In this document: positions 7,309-17,137 of the stretch, one piece after another
How positions within the stretch are numbered: the first letter of the stretch is position 1
Layout: the number at the start of each line of letters is the position of its first letter
Assembly: GCF_018413525.1 (NCBI RefSeq)
Contig: NZ_JAHCDD010000010.1
Location: 36,335-100,334, forward strand
Source of the DNA: Acidovorax sp. CCYZU-2555
GTDB lineage: Bacteria; Pseudomonadota; Gammaproteobacteria; Burkholderiales; Burkholderiaceae_C
Direction of reading: 5' to 3'
DNA length: 64,000 nt
Translations under genes and position numbers: made by a program
The notes under the pieces: generated by a model
Told to the model about the DNA's origin: nothing
The model's database searches: none
What the model saw: the letters and a program-made list of their open reading frames with translations, nothing else

Positions 7309-10300
7309 ATGCTAGGTTTCCCGCATGGAGCGCCCGCGCCCGTGAACGACCCCACTCATCCCTCTTCCGAGCAGGCTAGCGCCGCAGATTCCGGCCGCTA
7401 TCTGGGCCACGCCCTGGCACAGTCGCGCATCAGCATTCGCGGAGCGCGCACGCACAACCTGAAGAATATCGACCTCGATATTCCGCGCAACCAGCTGGTG
7501 GTGATCACGGGCCTGTCGGGCTCGGGCAAGTCCAGCCTGGCGTTCGACACGCTCTATGCAGAAGGCCAGCGGCGCTATGTCGAAAGCCTGTCGGCCTATG
7601 CGCGCCAGTTCCTGGGCCGGCTCGACAAGCCCGATGTCGACCTGATCGAAGGCCTGTCGCCCGCGATCAGCATCGAGCAGAAGGCCACCAGCCACAACCC
7701 GCGCTCCACGGTGGGCACGGTCACCGAGATCAACGACTACCTGCGCCTGCTTTATGCACGCGCCGGCACGCCCTATTGCCCCGACCACCAGCTGCCGCTG
7801 CAGTCGCAGACCATCAGCCAGATGGTCGATGCGGCGCTGGCGCTGCCCGAAGACACCAAGCTGATGGTGCTGGGCCCGCTGGCGCGCGACAAGAAAGGCG
7901 AGTTCACCGAGCTGTTCGCGCAGCTGCAGGCCCAGGGCTATGTGCGCTTTCGCATCGACGGCAAGATTTACGAAGTCGAATCGCTGCCGCAGTTGCAGAA
8001 GAACGAGAAGCACTCCATCGATGTCGTCATCGACCGCCTCAAGGTGCGCCCCGACGCGATGCAGCGCCTGGCCGAAAGCTTCGAAGCCGCGCTGCGCGCG
8101 GGCGGCGGCGAGGCCGGCGGGCGCGTGGTCGCGCTCGAAATGGACACCGGCGTCGAGCACTGGTTCAGCGCCAAGTTCGCCTGCCCCATCTGCAGCTATT
8201 CGCTGCCCGAGCTAGAGCCACGGCTGTTCTCGTTCAATTCGCCCCAGGGCGCCTGCCCCACCTGCGACGGCCTGGGCCAGAGCGAGACCTTCGATCCCGA
8301 GCGCGTGGTCGCGTTTCCCACGCTGAGCCTGGCCAGCGGCGCCGTGAAGGGTTGGGACCGGCGCAATGCCTATTACTTCACCATGCTCGAAAGCGTGGCC
8401 GCGCATTACGGCGCCGACATCGAGGCGCCGTTCGAGGAGCTGCCCGAGCATGTGCGCCAGGCCGTGCTCTGGGGTTCGGGCGAGGAAGCCATTGGCTTTG
8501 CCTACTTCACCGACAGCGGCAAGAACAAGTCCCAGCCGCTGATCAAGCACCATCCGTTCGAAGGCATCATTCCCAACATCACGCGGCGCTACCGCGAGAC
8601 CGATTCGAGCGTGGTGCGCGACGACCTCGCGCGGCTGCGCAGCACGCGCTGCTGCCCCGACTGCGAAGGCACGCGGCTGCGGCGCGAAGCGCGCTGGGTG
8701 CGCATTGGCGACGGCGAGCAGCAGCGCGCCATCTATGAAGTCAGCCGCGCGACGCTGTCCGAGGCCCATGCCTGGTTCGCCCAGCTCAAGCTGCAGGGCG
8801 CCAAGGCCGACATCGCCGACAAGGTGGTGCGCGAAATCACTTCGCGGCTGATGTTCCTCAACGACGTGGGCCTGAGCTACCTGAGCCTGGACCGCAGCGC
8901 CGAGACGCTGTCGGGCGGCGAAGCCCAGCGCATCCGCCTGGCGAGCCAGATCGGCAGCGGACTCACGGGCGTGATGTATGTGCTCGACGAACCCAGCATA
9001 GGCCTGCACCAGCGCGACAACGACCGGCTGATCGCCACGCTGCAGCACCTGCGCAACATCGGCAACAGCGTGATCGTCGTCGAGCACGACGAAGACATGA
9101 TGCGCGCCGCCGACCAGATCATCGACATGGGCCCGGGCGCGGGCCTGCATGGCGGGCGCGTCATGGCGCAAGGCACGTTCGACCAGGTGCGCGCCAACCC
9201 CGACTCGCCCACGGGGCGCTATCTCGCGGGCACGCAGTCGATCGCCGTGCCCGCGCGGCGCACGCCCTGGCTGCCCGTGGTGAAGTCGGCCGAACCCGCT
9301 TCCGCGCCCGCCAAGTCGCGCTTTCCCGTCTCGGCCGCGGCGCTGCGCCGCGCCGAGCGCCAGGCCGAGCATGTCGCGCGCCAGGGTGCGCTGCAGGCGA
9401 TCAGCGTGGTCGGCGCGCGCGGCCACAATCTGAAGAACGTCACGGTCGAATTTCCCGTGGGCCTGTTCACCTGCGTGACCGGCGTCTCGGGCTCGGGCAA
9501 GAGCACGCTGGTCAACGACACGCTGTACGCCGAAGTCGCGCGCCAGCTCTACCGCGCGAGCGAGGAGCCCGCGCCGCACGACGAAGTCGTGGGCATGGAG
9601 TATTTCGACAAGGTCATCAACGTCGACCAGTCGCCCATCGGCCGCACGCCGCGCAGCAATCCCGCGACCTATACGGGCCTGTTCACGCCGATTCGCGACC
9701 TGATGGCCGAGACCGCGACCGCCAAGGAGCGCGGCTACGGCCCGGGGCGCTTCAGCTTCAACGTCGCCGGCGGCCGCTGCGAGGCCTGCCAGGGCGACGG
9801 CGTGGTCAAGGTCGAAATGCACTTTCTGCCCGACGTCTACGTGCCCTGCGACATCTGCCACGGCGAGCGCTACAACCGCGAAACGCTCGAAGTGCTGTGG
9901 AAAGGCAAGAACGTCGCGCAGATCCTGCAGATGACGGTCGAGGACGCGCATGCGTTCTTCCAGGACGTTCCCAGCATCGCGCGCAAGCTGCAGACGCTGC
10001 TGGCCGTGGGCCTGTCGTACATCCGCCTGGGCCAGAGCGCGACCACGCTGTCGGGCGGCGAGGCGCAGCGCGTCAAGCTCGCCCAGGAGCTGAGCAAGCG
10101 CGACACCGGCCGCACGCTCTACATCCTCGACGAACCGACCACGGGCCTGCATTTCGCCGACATCGACCTGCTGCTCAAGGTGCTGCACCAGCTGCGCGAT
10201 GCGGGCAACACCATCGTGGTGATCGAGCACAACCTCGATGTGATCAAGACCGCTGATTGGCTGATCGACATGGGCCCCGAAGGCGGCGCGGGCGGCGGCA

Positions 10301-10386
10301 ACGTGGTCGCCACGGGCACGCCCGAACAGTTGGCCGCGCACGAAGGCAGCCATACGGGGCACTATCTGCGGCGGTATTTGGGGTAA
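7309..10386 (+). CDS. uvrA: Excinuclease ABC subunit A
   Basis: Damage-recognition ATPase of nucleotide excision repair; it loads UvrB at lesions. The product is about 1025 residues, longer than the 940 of E. coli because of an N-terminal extension and an Ala/Pro-rich linker between the two halves. The first ABC module has Walker [10 protein letters not shown] at residues 68-76 and signature [13 protein letters not shown]; the second has [13 protein letters not shown] and [13 protein letters not shown], each followed by an [13 protein letters not shown] Walker B. Zinc modules are visible as CPIC with CPTC and as CEAC with CDIC. The ATG at 7309 is used; a GTG at 7342 ([10 protein letters not shown]) is an in-frame alternative. 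No LexA box was seen in the 93-nt divergent spacer. Confidence 0.97.
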   Translation: MLGFPHGAPAPVNDPTHPSSEQASAADSGRYLGHALAQSRISIRGARTHNLKNIDLDIPRNQLVVITGLSGSGKSSLAFDTLYAEGQRRYVESLSAYARQFLGRLDKPDVDLIEGLSPAISIEQKATSHNPRSTVGTVTEINDYLRLLYARAGTPYCPDHQLPLQSQTISQMVDAALALPEDTKLMVLGPLARDKKGEFTELFAQLQAQGYVRFRIDGKIYEVESLPQLQKNEKHSIDVVIDRLKVRPDAMQRLAESFEAALRAGGGEAGGRVVALEMDTGVEHWFSAKFACPICSYSLPELEPRLFSFNSPQGACPTCDGLGQSETFDPERVVAFPTLSLASGAVKGWDRRNAYYFTMLESVAAHYGADIEAPFEELPEHVRQAVLWGSGEEAIGFAYFTDSGKNKSQPLIKHHPFEGIIPNITRRYRETDSSVVRDDLARLRSTRCCPDCEGTRLRREARWVRIGDGEQQRAIYEVSRATLSEAHAWFAQLKLQGAKADIADKVVREITSRLMFLNDVGLSYLSLDRSAETLSGGEAQRIRLASQIGSGLTGVMYVLDEPSIGLHQRDNDRLIATLQHLRNIGNSVIVVEHDEDMMRAADQIIDMGPGAGLHGGRVMAQGTFDQVRANPDSPTGRYLAGTQSIAVPARRTPWLPVVKSAEPASAPAKSRFPVSAAALRRAERQAEHVARQGALQAISVVGARGHNLKNVTVEFPVGLFTCVTGVSGSGKSTLVNDTLYAEVARQLYRASEEPAPHDEVVGMEYFDKVINVDQSPIGRTPRSNPATYTGLFTPIRDLMAETATAKERGYGPGRFSFNVAGGRCEACQGDGVVKVEMHFLPDVYVPCDICHGERYNRETLEVLWKGKNVAQILQMTVEDAHAFFQDVPSIARKLQTLLAVGLSYIRLGQSATTLSGGEAQRVKLAQELSKRDTGRTLYILDEPTTGLHFADIDLLLKVLHQLRDAGNTIVVIEHNLDVIKTADWLIDMGPEGGAGGGNVVATGTPEQLAAHEGSHTGHYLRRYLG

Positions 10387-10467
10387 GGGCAGCAATCCTT
10401 CGATCGGCGGTTGCAGGGAGGCCTGCCCCGCCTGTCACCCACCCGGCAGAGTTGACGTTCCGTGGAC

Positions 10468-10488
10468 TTGTCCACATTTTTATCCACA
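10468..10488 (+). promoter_or_regulatory. DnaA-box pair 1
   Basis: Two DnaA-box 9-mers in the same orientation: TTGTCCACA at 10468-10476 and TTATCCACA (perfect consensus) at 10480-10488, start to start 12 bp. The first box is also half of a palindrome, GTGGAC-TT-GTCCAC (10463-10476). It lies in the spacer between the convergent uvrA and M14 genes. Role unknown; see findings. Confidence 0.7.
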
Positions 10489-10518
10489 GATTTCAACAAG
10501 GTCTCGCGAGGCCGGATG

Positions 10519-10550
10519 CAAAAAGGCCTCCCGCTTTTGGCTGGGAGACC
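10519..10550 (-). terminator. Terminator after the M14 deacylase gene
   Basis: On the minus strand GGTCTCCC pairs with GGGAGGCC (one G-U pair) across a short loop and is followed by TTTTT. It would end the transcript of the receptor/deacylase unit. It sits between the two DnaA-box pairs. Confidence 0.65.
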
Positions 10551-10618
10551 TCTTCAACTATCAACCATGGCGCCGGAGCGAGGCTTGACAGCCTGCTACG
10601 TGCACGTTGGGATGAAAG

Positions 10619-10639
10619 TTATCCACATTTATATCCACA
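10619..10639 (+). promoter_or_regulatory. DnaA-box pair 2
   Basis: TTATCCACA (perfect) at 10619-10627 and ATATCCACA (8 of 9) at 10631-10639, same orientation as pair 1 and again 12 bp start to start. Both pairs continue into CAGATT, so the two 25-bp units look like diverged copies of one element 151 bp apart. Confidence 0.7.
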
Positions 10640-10688
10640 GATTCTTGCCAGCGCAAGCCGTGGCAAAAGGTGGATCAGAAACGGTGGA

Positions 10689-11657
10689 TCACAGCAGCGC
10701 CGAGCGCGCAAAGCGCACGACCGTCACGCCCGCGCGCGCCTGACGTACAGAAGGCATGACCAGCACGCAGTCGTCGTAAGGCGTGACCACGGCTTCGCCG
10801 TCGTTGTCGCCGATCACGGTGCCGGCCTGCGCGAAGCGCTCCAGACCCGTGAACGGTGCGTTGAAGCGAAAGCCCTGGCTCTTGGCGACCACGGGGCCGG
10901 TCACGGTCAGCGCGAACTGTTCCGCCGCAGCCGGCAGGCGCCAGCCGGGCAGCAGGCGCTGGGCTTCAGCGTCATCGATGACTTCGGATGCGAGCAGAAA
11001 GCGCAGGCACTGGTCCTGGGCCACGGCACGGCTGGCCGGGTCGCCGTGGAAGCCGCATTCGACCAGCAGCGAGCGCGAGTCGCCGGCTTCTTCGTCCGAC
11101 AGGCCGAAGCGGCCGTAGTCGCGCAGGCGCGTGCCGTCCTTGTGGCCCGCATCGACGACGATGTGCGCGGGTGCGCCCATCTGTTTGGCGAGCACCAGAT
11201 TGCGTGGCTGCACGCCCGTGAGCAGCAGCGGCGCCGAAGGCTCGTGCATCGAGTGCAGGTCGAGCAGCCAGTCGGTCTGGCGCACGAACGGACGCAGCGC
11301 CGCGGCGCGACGGCGTTCGTTGGTGTCGCCGGCATCGATGCGCGCATCGCTCCACTGGCGGTTCAGGTCTTCATCGGTGAAGCGCGATGCATCGTGCGCG
11401 CTGGCATCGAAGCGATCGAACGCGTCGAGGTTGGCGAACACCAGCGTCAGCGTGCCTTGCAGCGGGCGCAGGCCGGCTTCGAGCAGTCCCTTGAGCGCCC
11501 AGGCGCCGCACAGCTCGTTGCCATGGACCAGAGCCGAGATCATCACCTGCCGGCCCGGCAGGCCGGAGTCGAAATGCCACACGCCTTCGGTGCCGGTGTT
11601 GCCCGCGCGCCAGGCGCTGATATCGGGCGCCGGCAGTTCAAATTGCAGTGCGCTCAT
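10689..11657 (-). CDS. Succinylglutamate desuccinylase/aspartoacylase-family (M14) deacylase
   Basis: Zinc-dependent hydrolase of 322 residues that removes an acyl group from an N-acyl amino acid. Visible zinc ligands are H45 and E48 in LVHGNE, then H135 in LLDLHSMHEP. The substrate-binding NR pair is at 99-100, and a likely catalytic glutamate is E200 in LLVECGFHGD. The C-terminus is a small beta-rich domain. The gene starts 3 nt after the stop of the TctC receptor gene, so the two are an operon, suggesting that the receptor imports the compound this enzyme acts on. The exact substrate is not known. Confidence 0.85.
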   Translation of the reverse strand: MSALQFELPAPDISAWRAGNTGTEGVWHFDSGLPGRQVMISALVHGNELCGAWALKGLLEAGLRPLQGTLTLVFANLDAFDRFDASAHDASRFTDEDLNRQWSDARIDAGDTNERRRAAALRPFVRQTDWLLDLHSMHEPSAPLLLTGVQPRNLVLAKQMGAPAHIVVDAGHKDGTRLRDYGRFGLSDEEAGDSRSLLVECGFHGDPASRAVAQDQCLRFLLASEVIDDAEAQRLLPGWRLPAAAEQFALTVTGPVVAKSQGFRFNAPFTGLERFAQAGTVIGDNDGEAVVTPYDDCVLVMPSVRQARAGVTVVRFARSALL

Positions 11658-11660
11658 CGC

Positions 11661-12638
11661 TCACTCTTCGATCTTGGCGAATTCGACAATCTTGGCGTAC
11701 TTGGCGATTTCGGCGTCGATGAACTTGCGTGGATCAACCTTCTGGTCCATGACCGTCGAGCCCGAAGCTGCGAGCTTCTTGCGGAAGTCTGCGGAAGCCA
11801 GCGTGTCGGCCAAGGCCTTCTTGAGCTTGTCCTGGACGGGCTTGGGCAGGTTGGCAGGAGCCATCATCGCGAACCACGAACCGATGTCGACGTTCTTGAA
11901 CGCCGCGTTTTCGGACAGGGCCGGGATATCGGGCGTGACTGCCGAGCGCTTGGCTTCGGTCGTACCCAGGGCAATCACCTTGCCCGACTGGATCTGGGGC
12001 AGGCCGCTGGACAGCACGAACACACCGTACTCGATGTTGTTGCCGACCAGATCGGTGGTCAGAGGTGCCACACCGCGGTAGGGGATGTGGGTGATCTTCA
12101 GGTTGCCCTGTTCCTGCACCATTTCACCAGCCAGGTGCAGCGCCGTGCCCACGCCCGAGCTGCCGTAGCTGAACTTGCCGGGGTTCTTGGAGACCGCGGC
12201 GATGAACTCGGCGGTGTTCTTCACGCCGGCCTTTTGCGAAGCGACCAGCACCATGGGCTGCGAAGCCACCAGGCCGATGGGGGTGAAGTCCTGGATCGAG
12301 TACTTCACGCTCTTGTTGATCAGGCGCGCGATCGCGATTTCGTTGTTCGCGCCGACCATGATGGTGTAGCCATCGGGAGCAGCCTTGGCAACTTTTTGCG
12401 CGCCGATGGCACCACCGGCACCACCCAGGTTCTCGATCACGACGGGCTGGCCCAGGCGCGCGGCGAGCTCGGTACCCACCAGACGGCCGATCAGGTCGGT
12501 GCTGCCGCCCGGTGGATAGCCGATGACCATGGTGATCGGCTTGCTGGGGTACGAAGCGTCGGCGAAGGCGGAACCGGCGGCCAGAAGGGCGATACCGCAG
12601 GCCAGGGCAGTGCGGCGCAGGATAGAAGTATTTTGCAT
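11661..12638 (-). CDS. Bug/TctC-family periplasmic tripartite tricarboxylate receptor
   Basis: Extracytoplasmic solute-binding protein of the Bug family, abundant in Burkholderiales, 325 residues. A signal peptide of about 26 residues ends SAFA-DASYPS. Family hallmarks follow: PITMVIGYPPGGSTDLIGR, then LGQPVVIENLGGAGGAIG and KVAKAAPDGYTIMVG. The ATG at 12638 has an AAGGAATC ribosome binding site. It is followed directly by the M14 deacylase gene and preceded by a LysR gene on the same strand. The ligand may be an organic acid or acyl amino acid; the TctAB membrane partners are not here. Confidence 0.92.
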   Translation of the reverse strand: MQNTSILRRTALACGIALLAAGSAFADASYPSKPITMVIGYPPGGSTDLIGRLVGTELAARLGQPVVIENLGGAGGAIGAQKVAKAAPDGYTIMVGANNEIAIARLINKSVKYSIQDFTPIGLVASQPMVLVASQKAGVKNTAEFIAAVSKNPGKFSYGSSGVGTALHLAGEMVQEQGNLKITHIPYRGVAPLTTDLVGNNIEYGVFVLSSGLPQIQSGKVIALGTTEAKRSAVTPDIPALSENAAFKNVDIGSWFAMMAPANLPKPVQDKLKKALADTLASADFRKKLAASGSTVMDQKVDPRKFIDAEIAKYAKIVEFAKIEE

Positions 12639-12695
12639 GAGCTGATTCCTTATTGGGATAACCCTGATTGTCAAAAGACACAGGGTCTGATTTGG

Positions 12696-12729
12696 TGCCA
12701 TAACGGCACGAGGCTGTGCCGTTGTGGCA
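12696..12729. promoter_or_regulatory. Inverted repeat, likely LysR operator
   Basis: TGCCATAACGGCAC and GTGCCGTTGTGGCA form a 14-bp inverted repeat with one mismatch around a 6-nt centre. It lies in the 104-bp gap between the LysR gene and the receptor gene it probably controls. No T-run follows on the minus strand, so it is not a terminator. Confidence 0.55.
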
Positions 12730-12742
12730 CGGCTTGTAACAA

Positions 12743-13636
12743 TTATCGCTGAGTGACGCGGCGCCAGAATTCCTCGGCGGCAAAGGTCAGGCGGCGCTTG
12801 GGTCGGTACATGCGCACGTCGAAGCGCACTTCCATGTTGCGGCTGCCGGCCAGCGCCAGGCGCCTGGCCTTGCAATCCGCGTGCGCCATCGACCAGGGCA
12901 GCCAGGCCACGCCCAGGCCCTTGTGCACGTATTCGTACTGCGCGTCGGCCGAATCGCATTCGAGGATGCGTTGCAGCCGCGGCGCATCGGGGTTCTGCGA
13001 CAGATGGTCTTCGACCAGCCGCCCCAGCGCCATGCGATGGGGATAGGCAAGGTAGGGCACGCTGCCAGGCGCGGCAAAGCTGTGCAGCGCCTGGCCCGCG
13101 GCGTTGGCGCGCGAGACCGGCACCAGCCGGTCGCTGGCGATGTGCACATGGATGAACTGGCGTGCGTCGAGCCGCACGGCGATCGCCGGGTGGTGGTAGA
13201 TCAGCGAAAAATGGATTTCGTCCTGTTCCAGCATCGTCACGGTTTCGTGCAGCGTGCGCGTGTAGACCGTGAGCGGGCTGGTCTGCAGCAGCGGGCCCAG
13301 GCGCAGCAGCCAGTCGGCGACGATGGTGCGCGCCAGCGTGCGGCCCGTGGCCAGCGTGATGGACTGTGCCTGCAGGCCCGCAATCGTCTGCAGTTCTTCG
13401 TGCGACTGCGCGAGCGTGCGCGTCATCAGCCCGCAGGTTTCTAGAAAGGCCTCACCGGCTGGCGTGAGGCGCACCGGGCTGCTGCCCGGCGTGACCAGCG
13501 GCGTGCCGGTCCAGGCTTCAAGCGCGCGTATGCGCCGCCCGAACGCCGGGTGGGTCACGTGGCGCAGTTCGGCCGCGCGCGTGAAGCTGCGCTCCTGCGC
13601 CAGCATGATGAAGTCTTCCAGCCATTTGATTTGCAT
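12743..13636 (-). CDS. LysR-family transcriptional regulator
   Basis: A 297-residue LysR protein. The winged helix-turn-helix occupies residues 1-60 (MQIKWLEDFIMLAQERSFTR, then HVTHPAFGRRIRALEAWTG), followed by the linker helix and a periplasmic-binding-like effector domain. It starts 14 nt after pyrF and precedes the TctC/M14 pair on the same strand, unlike the usual divergent layout. The inverted repeat between it and the receptor gene is the likely binding site. The co-inducer is unknown. Confidence 0.92.
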   Translation of the reverse strand: MQIKWLEDFIMLAQERSFTRAAELRHVTHPAFGRRIRALEAWTGTPLVTPGSSPVRLTPAGEAFLETCGLMTRTLAQSHEELQTIAGLQAQSITLATGRTLARTIVADWLLRLGPLLQTSPLTVYTRTLHETVTMLEQDEIHFSLIYHHPAIAVRLDARQFIHVHIASDRLVPVSRANAAGQALHSFAAPGSVPYLAYPHRMALGRLVEDHLSQNPDAPRLQRILECDSADAQYEYVHKGLGVAWLPWSMAHADCKARRLALAGSRNMEVRFDVRMYRPKRRLTFAAEEFWRRVTQR

Positions 13637-13650
13637 GGCCGGCCCCCCGG

Positions 13651-14487
13651 TCAGCCGCGCGCTTCGCGAGCGGCTTGCTGCAGGGTTTCGCGCGTGGCTT
13701 GTGCCTGGGCGCGCGCGGCCTGGGCGAAGTCGGCACCCGACGACGCGTACAGAATGGCGCGTGAAGAGTTGACGATGATGCTGCCGTGTTCGCGCAGTCC
13801 GGCCTTGACGGTGGCGACGGCGTCGCCGCCCTGGGCGCCCACGCCGGGAATCAGCAGCGGCAGCGTCGGCGCGATTTCGCGCACGCGCTCGATTTCATGC
13901 GGGCGCGTCGCGCCGACCACCAGGCCCAGCTGTCCGTTGAGGTTCCACGGGCCTTGCGCCAGCGCGGCCACATGCTCGAACACCTTGGGGTTGCCCGGCA
14001 CATCGGCCAGCGTGCGCGCCTGCAGGTCGTCGCCGCCCGGGTTGGACGTGCGGCACAGCAGGAAGGCGCCCTTGCCTTCATATTTCAGATAGGGTGCGAC
14101 CGAGTCGAAGCCCATGAACGGCGACAGGGTCACGGCGTCGGCGCCATAGCGCTCGAAGGCTTCCTTGGCGTACTGCTCGGCCGTGGAGCCGATGTCGCCG
14201 CGCTTGGCGTCGAGAATCACGGGCACATGGGGAGCGACGGCGCGCATGTGGGCCATCAGGCGTTCGAGCTGGTCTTCGGCGCGGTGGGCGGCGAAATAGG
14301 CGATCTGCGGCTTGAACGAGTTCACCAGGTCGGCGGTGGCATCGACGATGGCGGCGCAGAAGTCGAAGATCTTCGAGGCATCGCCTTGCATCGCGGCAGG
14401 AAAGCGGTTGGGTTCGGGATCGAGCCCCACGCACAGCATGGATTGGTTTTGCGAGCCGGCGTTGCGCAGCATGTCGAGGAAAGTCAT
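13651..14487 (-). CDS. pyrF: Orotidine 5'-phosphate decarboxylase (type 2)
   Basis: Last step of de novo UMP synthesis: OMP to UMP plus CO2. It has 278 residues, typical of the longer class found in Burkholderiales. The catalytic motif [16 protein letters not shown] is at residues 92-107, with K95 the expected acid and the Asp residues of DAKRGD beside it. Substrate-binding stretches include [14 protein letters not shown] and [12 protein letters not shown]. The gene lies between the pgk terminator and the LysR gene. Confidence 0.95.
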   Translation of the reverse strand: MTFLDMLRNAGSQNQSMLCVGLDPEPNRFPAAMQGDASKIFDFCAAIVDATADLVNSFKPQIAYFAAHRAEDQLERLMAHMRAVAPHVPVILDAKRGDIGSTAEQYAKEAFERYGADAVTLSPFMGFDSVAPYLKYEGKGAFLLCRTSNPGGDDLQARTLADVPGNPKVFEHVAALAQGPWNLNGQLGLVVGATRPHEIERVREIAPTLPLLIPGVGAQGGDAVATVKAGLREHGSIIVNSSRAILYASSGADFAQAARAQAQATRETLQQAAREARG

Positions 14488-14511
14488 GGGGCGGGATTTT
14501 AAGGCACGGCA

Positions 14512-14539
14512 AGAAAAAAGCCCCGGCGGGCCGGGGCTT
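14512..14539 (-). terminator. Rho-independent terminator of pgk
   Basis: AAGCCCCGGC/GCCGGGGCTT forms a perfect 10-bp stem with a GG loop, followed on the minus strand by CTTTTTTCTT. It is 22 nt after the pgk stop. Confidence 0.9.
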
Positions 14540-14561
14540 AGGGCAGGGCGTTACATGGCAA

Positions 14562-15755
14562 TCAGCCGTTCGCGCGTTTTTCCAGAATTTCGAATGCGGG
14601 CAAGGTCTTGCCTTCGAGCACTTCGAGGAAGGCGCCGCCGCCCGTCGAAATGTAGCCGACCTGGTCTTCGATGCCGTACTTGGCAATCGCGGCCAGCGTG
14701 TCGCCGCCGCCCGCAATGCTGAACGCCGACGACTCGGCGATCGCCTGGGCGATGGTGCGCGTGCCGTTTTCGAAGGCCGCGAATTCGAACACGCCCACGG
14801 GGCCGTTCCAGACGATGGTGCCCGCGGCCTTGAGCTGGGCCGCGAGACGGGCCGCGGTATCGGGGCCGATGTCGAGGATCAGGTCGTCATCGGCGACATC
14901 GGTCGCGGCCTTGATGGTCGCTGGCGCGTCGGCGGCGAAGGTCTTGGCGACCACCACGTCGGTGGGAATCGGCACCTGCGCGCCGCGCGCGGCCATGGCG
15001 TCGATCACCGCCTTGGCCTGGGCCACGAGGTCGGGTTCGGCCAGCGACTTGCCGATCTTCAGGCCCGCGGCCAGCATGAACGTGTTGGCGATGCCGCCGC
15101 CGACGATCAGCTGGTCGACCTTGTGCGCCAGCGCTTCGAGAATGGTCAGCTTGGTCGAGACCTTGGAGCCGGCGACGATGGCCACCAGCGGCTGGGCGGG
15201 CGCGGCCAGCGCTTTTTGCAGCGCGTCGATTTCCGCCGACAGCAGCGGGCCGGCGCAGGCCACGGGCGCGAACTGGGCGATGCCGTAGGTCGTGCCTTCG
15301 GCGCGGTGGGCCGTGCCGAACGCGTCGTTGACGAAAATATCGCACAGCGCGGCCAGCTTCTTCGCCAGCGCTTCCTGGTTCTTCTTCTCGCCGACGTTGA
15401 CGCGGCAGTTTTCCAGCAGCACGACCTGGCCGGGCTGCACCTGCACGCCATCGACCCAGTCGGCGACCAGCGGCACGTCACGGCCCAGCAGCTCGGCCAG
15501 GCGCTTGGCCACGGGAGCGAGCGAGTCGGCGGGCTGGAACTGGCCTTCGGTGGGACGGCCCAGGTGGCTGGTGACCATCACTGCCGCACCGGCCTTGAGC
15601 GCCATTTCAATGCATGGCACCGAAGCACGCACGCGCGTGTCTTCGGTGATTTCACCGGCGTCGTTGAGCGGAACGTTCAGGTCGGCACGAATGAAAACGC
15701 GTTGGCCCTGGGCTTTGCCCTGGGCGCACAGGTCGGAGAAGCGAAGAATGTTCAT
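14562..15755 (-). CDS. pgk: Phosphoglycerate kinase
   Basis: Glycolysis/Calvin enzyme that transfers phosphate from 1,3-bisphosphoglycerate to ADP. It has 397 residues, the normal length. The substrate-binding N-terminal signature is [14 protein letters not shown], followed by [13 protein letters not shown]. Nucleotide-binding elements include [28 protein letters not shown] and the glycine-rich [17 protein letters not shown] near the C-terminus. The ATG at 15755 is used. A strong terminator follows. Confidence 0.97.
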   Translation of the reverse strand: MNILRFSDLCAQGKAQGQRVFIRADLNVPLNDAGEITEDTRVRASVPCIEMALKAGAAVMVTSHLGRPTEGQFQPADSLAPVAKRLAELLGRDVPLVADWVDGVQVQPGQVVLLENCRVNVGEKKNQEALAKKLAALCDIFVNDAFGTAHRAEGTTYGIAQFAPVACAGPLLSAEIDALQKALAAPAQPLVAIVAGSKVSTKLTILEALAHKVDQLIVGGGIANTFMLAAGLKIGKSLAEPDLVAQAKAVIDAMAARGAQVPIPTDVVVAKTFAADAPATIKAATDVADDDLILDIGPDTAARLAAQLKAAGTIVWNGPVGVFEFAAFENGTRTIAQAIAESSAFSIAGGGDTLAAIAKYGIEDQVGYISTGGGAFLEVLEGKTLPAFEILEKRANG

Positions 15756-15846
15756 GGCAGCGTATCGGCCTTGGAAGGAGGCGGTTTGGCGTTGGATTGA
15801 TAAAGCGCCGCCATTGTAGGCGCCCCTTGCCGATAGGGCAGGCCGT

Positions 15847-15912
15847 TCATGCTTCGACAGGCTCAGCACGAACGGGAGAATCCGTTCGCCCTGAACCTGA
15901 GCTTGTCGAAGG
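15847..15912. repeat. REP-like palindromic repeat, copy 1
   Basis: Two arms, CTTCGACAGGCTCAGCACGA and its approximate reverse complement ending CTGAGCTTGTCGAAGG, flank ACGGGAGAATCCGT. The same GTTCGCCCTGA...TCGAAGG signature recurs at 27545, 50371, 56771 and 63470, always between genes. Confidence 0.8.
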
Positions 15913-15959
15913 ATCGAAGGGCGTTTCAGGGCGCAGCGTGCGGTCTCGCACGGCCCGAA

Positions 15960-16295
15960 TTACCAACCGAGTCCAATATGCAACGGCAAGTAAACCGCCA
16001 TGCCCACGACGATGGTTCCCAGAATTCCGCGCCGCCAGAAATAGTAGGCCGTCGCCAGCACCACGGCCGGCAGGCGGGCGTCGAGCAGCGTCTGGATCAG
16101 CGCGCCCTGGGTGATGACCAGCTCGGGGGCGATCACCGCCGCGAGCGCGGCCAGCGGCGCGTACTTGAGGCCGCGCTTGAGCCAGTGCGGCATGGGCACT
16201 TCGCGCTCGGGGTACATGAAGAAGGCGCGCGTGAACAGCGTGATCGCGCCCAGGCCCAGGCAGTTCACGGCAAAAAGCCACCAGGAATCCATCAT
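15960..16295 (-). CDS. azlD: AzlD-family branched-chain amino-acid exporter small subunit
   Basis: A 111-residue membrane protein with three or four membrane segments ([65 protein letters not shown]). It pairs with AzlC to export branched-chain amino acids or related compounds. Its start codon overlaps the azlC stop by 4 nt (ATGA), showing translational coupling. It is the last gene of the def-to-azlD run. Confidence 0.88.
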   Translation of the reverse strand: MMDSWWLFAVNCLGLGAITLFTRAFFMYPEREVPMPHWLKRGLKYAPLAALAAVIAPELVITQGALIQTLLDARLPAVVLATAYYFWRRGILGTIVVGMAVYLPLHIGLGW

Positions 16296-17137
16296 GGGCG
16301 TTCTTCCTCATCGAGCGGCAGCACGGGGTGGCGCTCGCCGCGCTGCGGGTCGGGCGCGCGCAGCGCGGCCGGGCCGGCGCGCCATTCGCGCAGCCGGCGT
16401 TCGGTGTTTTCCATCATCAGGCCCACGGCCACGGCGGCGGCGATCGCGGCCAGGATGTTGAGCTTGAGCGGCAGCGCAAAAGCGGCCACGGCCACGGCGG
16501 CGGCCACGCCGGTCGCGGCCCAGGTCGTGCGGTCGGTGAGCATGGAGTACAGCACGCCTATCAGCGCCAGCACGCCCGCGAAGCCCAGGCCCCAGGACAG
16601 CGGCACCAGGTCGGCGAAGAAGATGCCGGCCACCGAGAAGCTTTGCCAGACCATCCAGTTGGTCGACGCCGCGCCCCAGAAATACGCCACCTGTTCAGGG
16701 CTGCGCTGGCCGTCGGGATAGCGTTTGAGAAACGCGACAAAGATCACGTCGCCGCTGAAATAGCTGATCGCCAGCCGGTGGCGGCGCGCGAGGTGGGCGA
16801 AATAGCCGCGCCACATGCTGCTCAGGATCACGAAGCGCAGGTTCACGCAGATCGCGGTGAACCACACCACCCACAGCGGCGCGCCTGCGATCATCAGCGG
16901 CAGCACGGCCAGTTGGGCGCTGCCCGCGTAGACCACGAACGACATGAACAAGGCCATGGACACGGTCATGCCGCTCTTGACCATGGCCACGCCCGTGACC
17001 AGCGCCCAGGCGGCAATGCCCAGCGAGACGCCGCTCATGTCCTGCATGCCCTGGCGAAAGCCCGGCTCGCGCACGATGCCCAGCGCGCGGCGGGTCACGG
17101 CGTCGAGTTCGGAGCCGGATTCTGGAAGCTGGCTCAT
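16292..17137 (-). CDS. azlC: AzlC-family branched-chain amino-acid exporter large subunit
   Basis: A 281-residue membrane protein with the AzlC signature: [20 protein letters not shown] at the first segment, [19 protein letters not shown], then [19 protein letters not shown]. In the known family AzlC and AzlD together form the exporter. It overlaps fmt upstream and azlD downstream, each by 4 nt. Amino-acid efflux coupled to translation genes is a positional feature only; no functional link is implied by the sequence. Confidence 0.9.
   Translation of the reverse strand: MSQLPESGSELDAVTRRALGIVREPGFRQGMQDMSGVSLGIAAWALVTGVAMVKSGMTVSMALFMSFVVYAGSAQLAVLPLMIAGAPLWVVWFTAICVNLRFVILSSMWRGYFAHLARRHRLAISYFSGDVIFVAFLKRYPDGQRSPEQVAYFWGAASTNWMVWQSFSVAGIFFADLVPLSWGLGFAGVLALIGVLYSMLTDRTTWAATGVAAAVAVAAFALPLKLNILAAIAAAVAVGLMMENTERRLREWRAGPAALRAPDPQRGERHPVLPLDEEERP

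Noticed and set aside
10585..10616. TTGACA as a promoter -35 element
   Set aside because: No -10-like sequence at 16-18 nt spacing.
10387..10688. Chromosomal origin at the DnaA boxes
   Set aside because: No dnaA, dnaN, gyrB, rpmH or parAB genes and no long AT-rich unwinding region beside the boxes.
10462..10743. A 93-residue plus-strand frame across the DnaA boxes
   Set aside because: No Shine-Dalgarno, overlaps a terminator and the end of the M14 gene, no protein-like composition.
12696..12729. Inverted repeat as a terminator of the LysR gene
   Set aside because: No T-tract follows the stem on the minus strand; position and symmetry fit an operator better.
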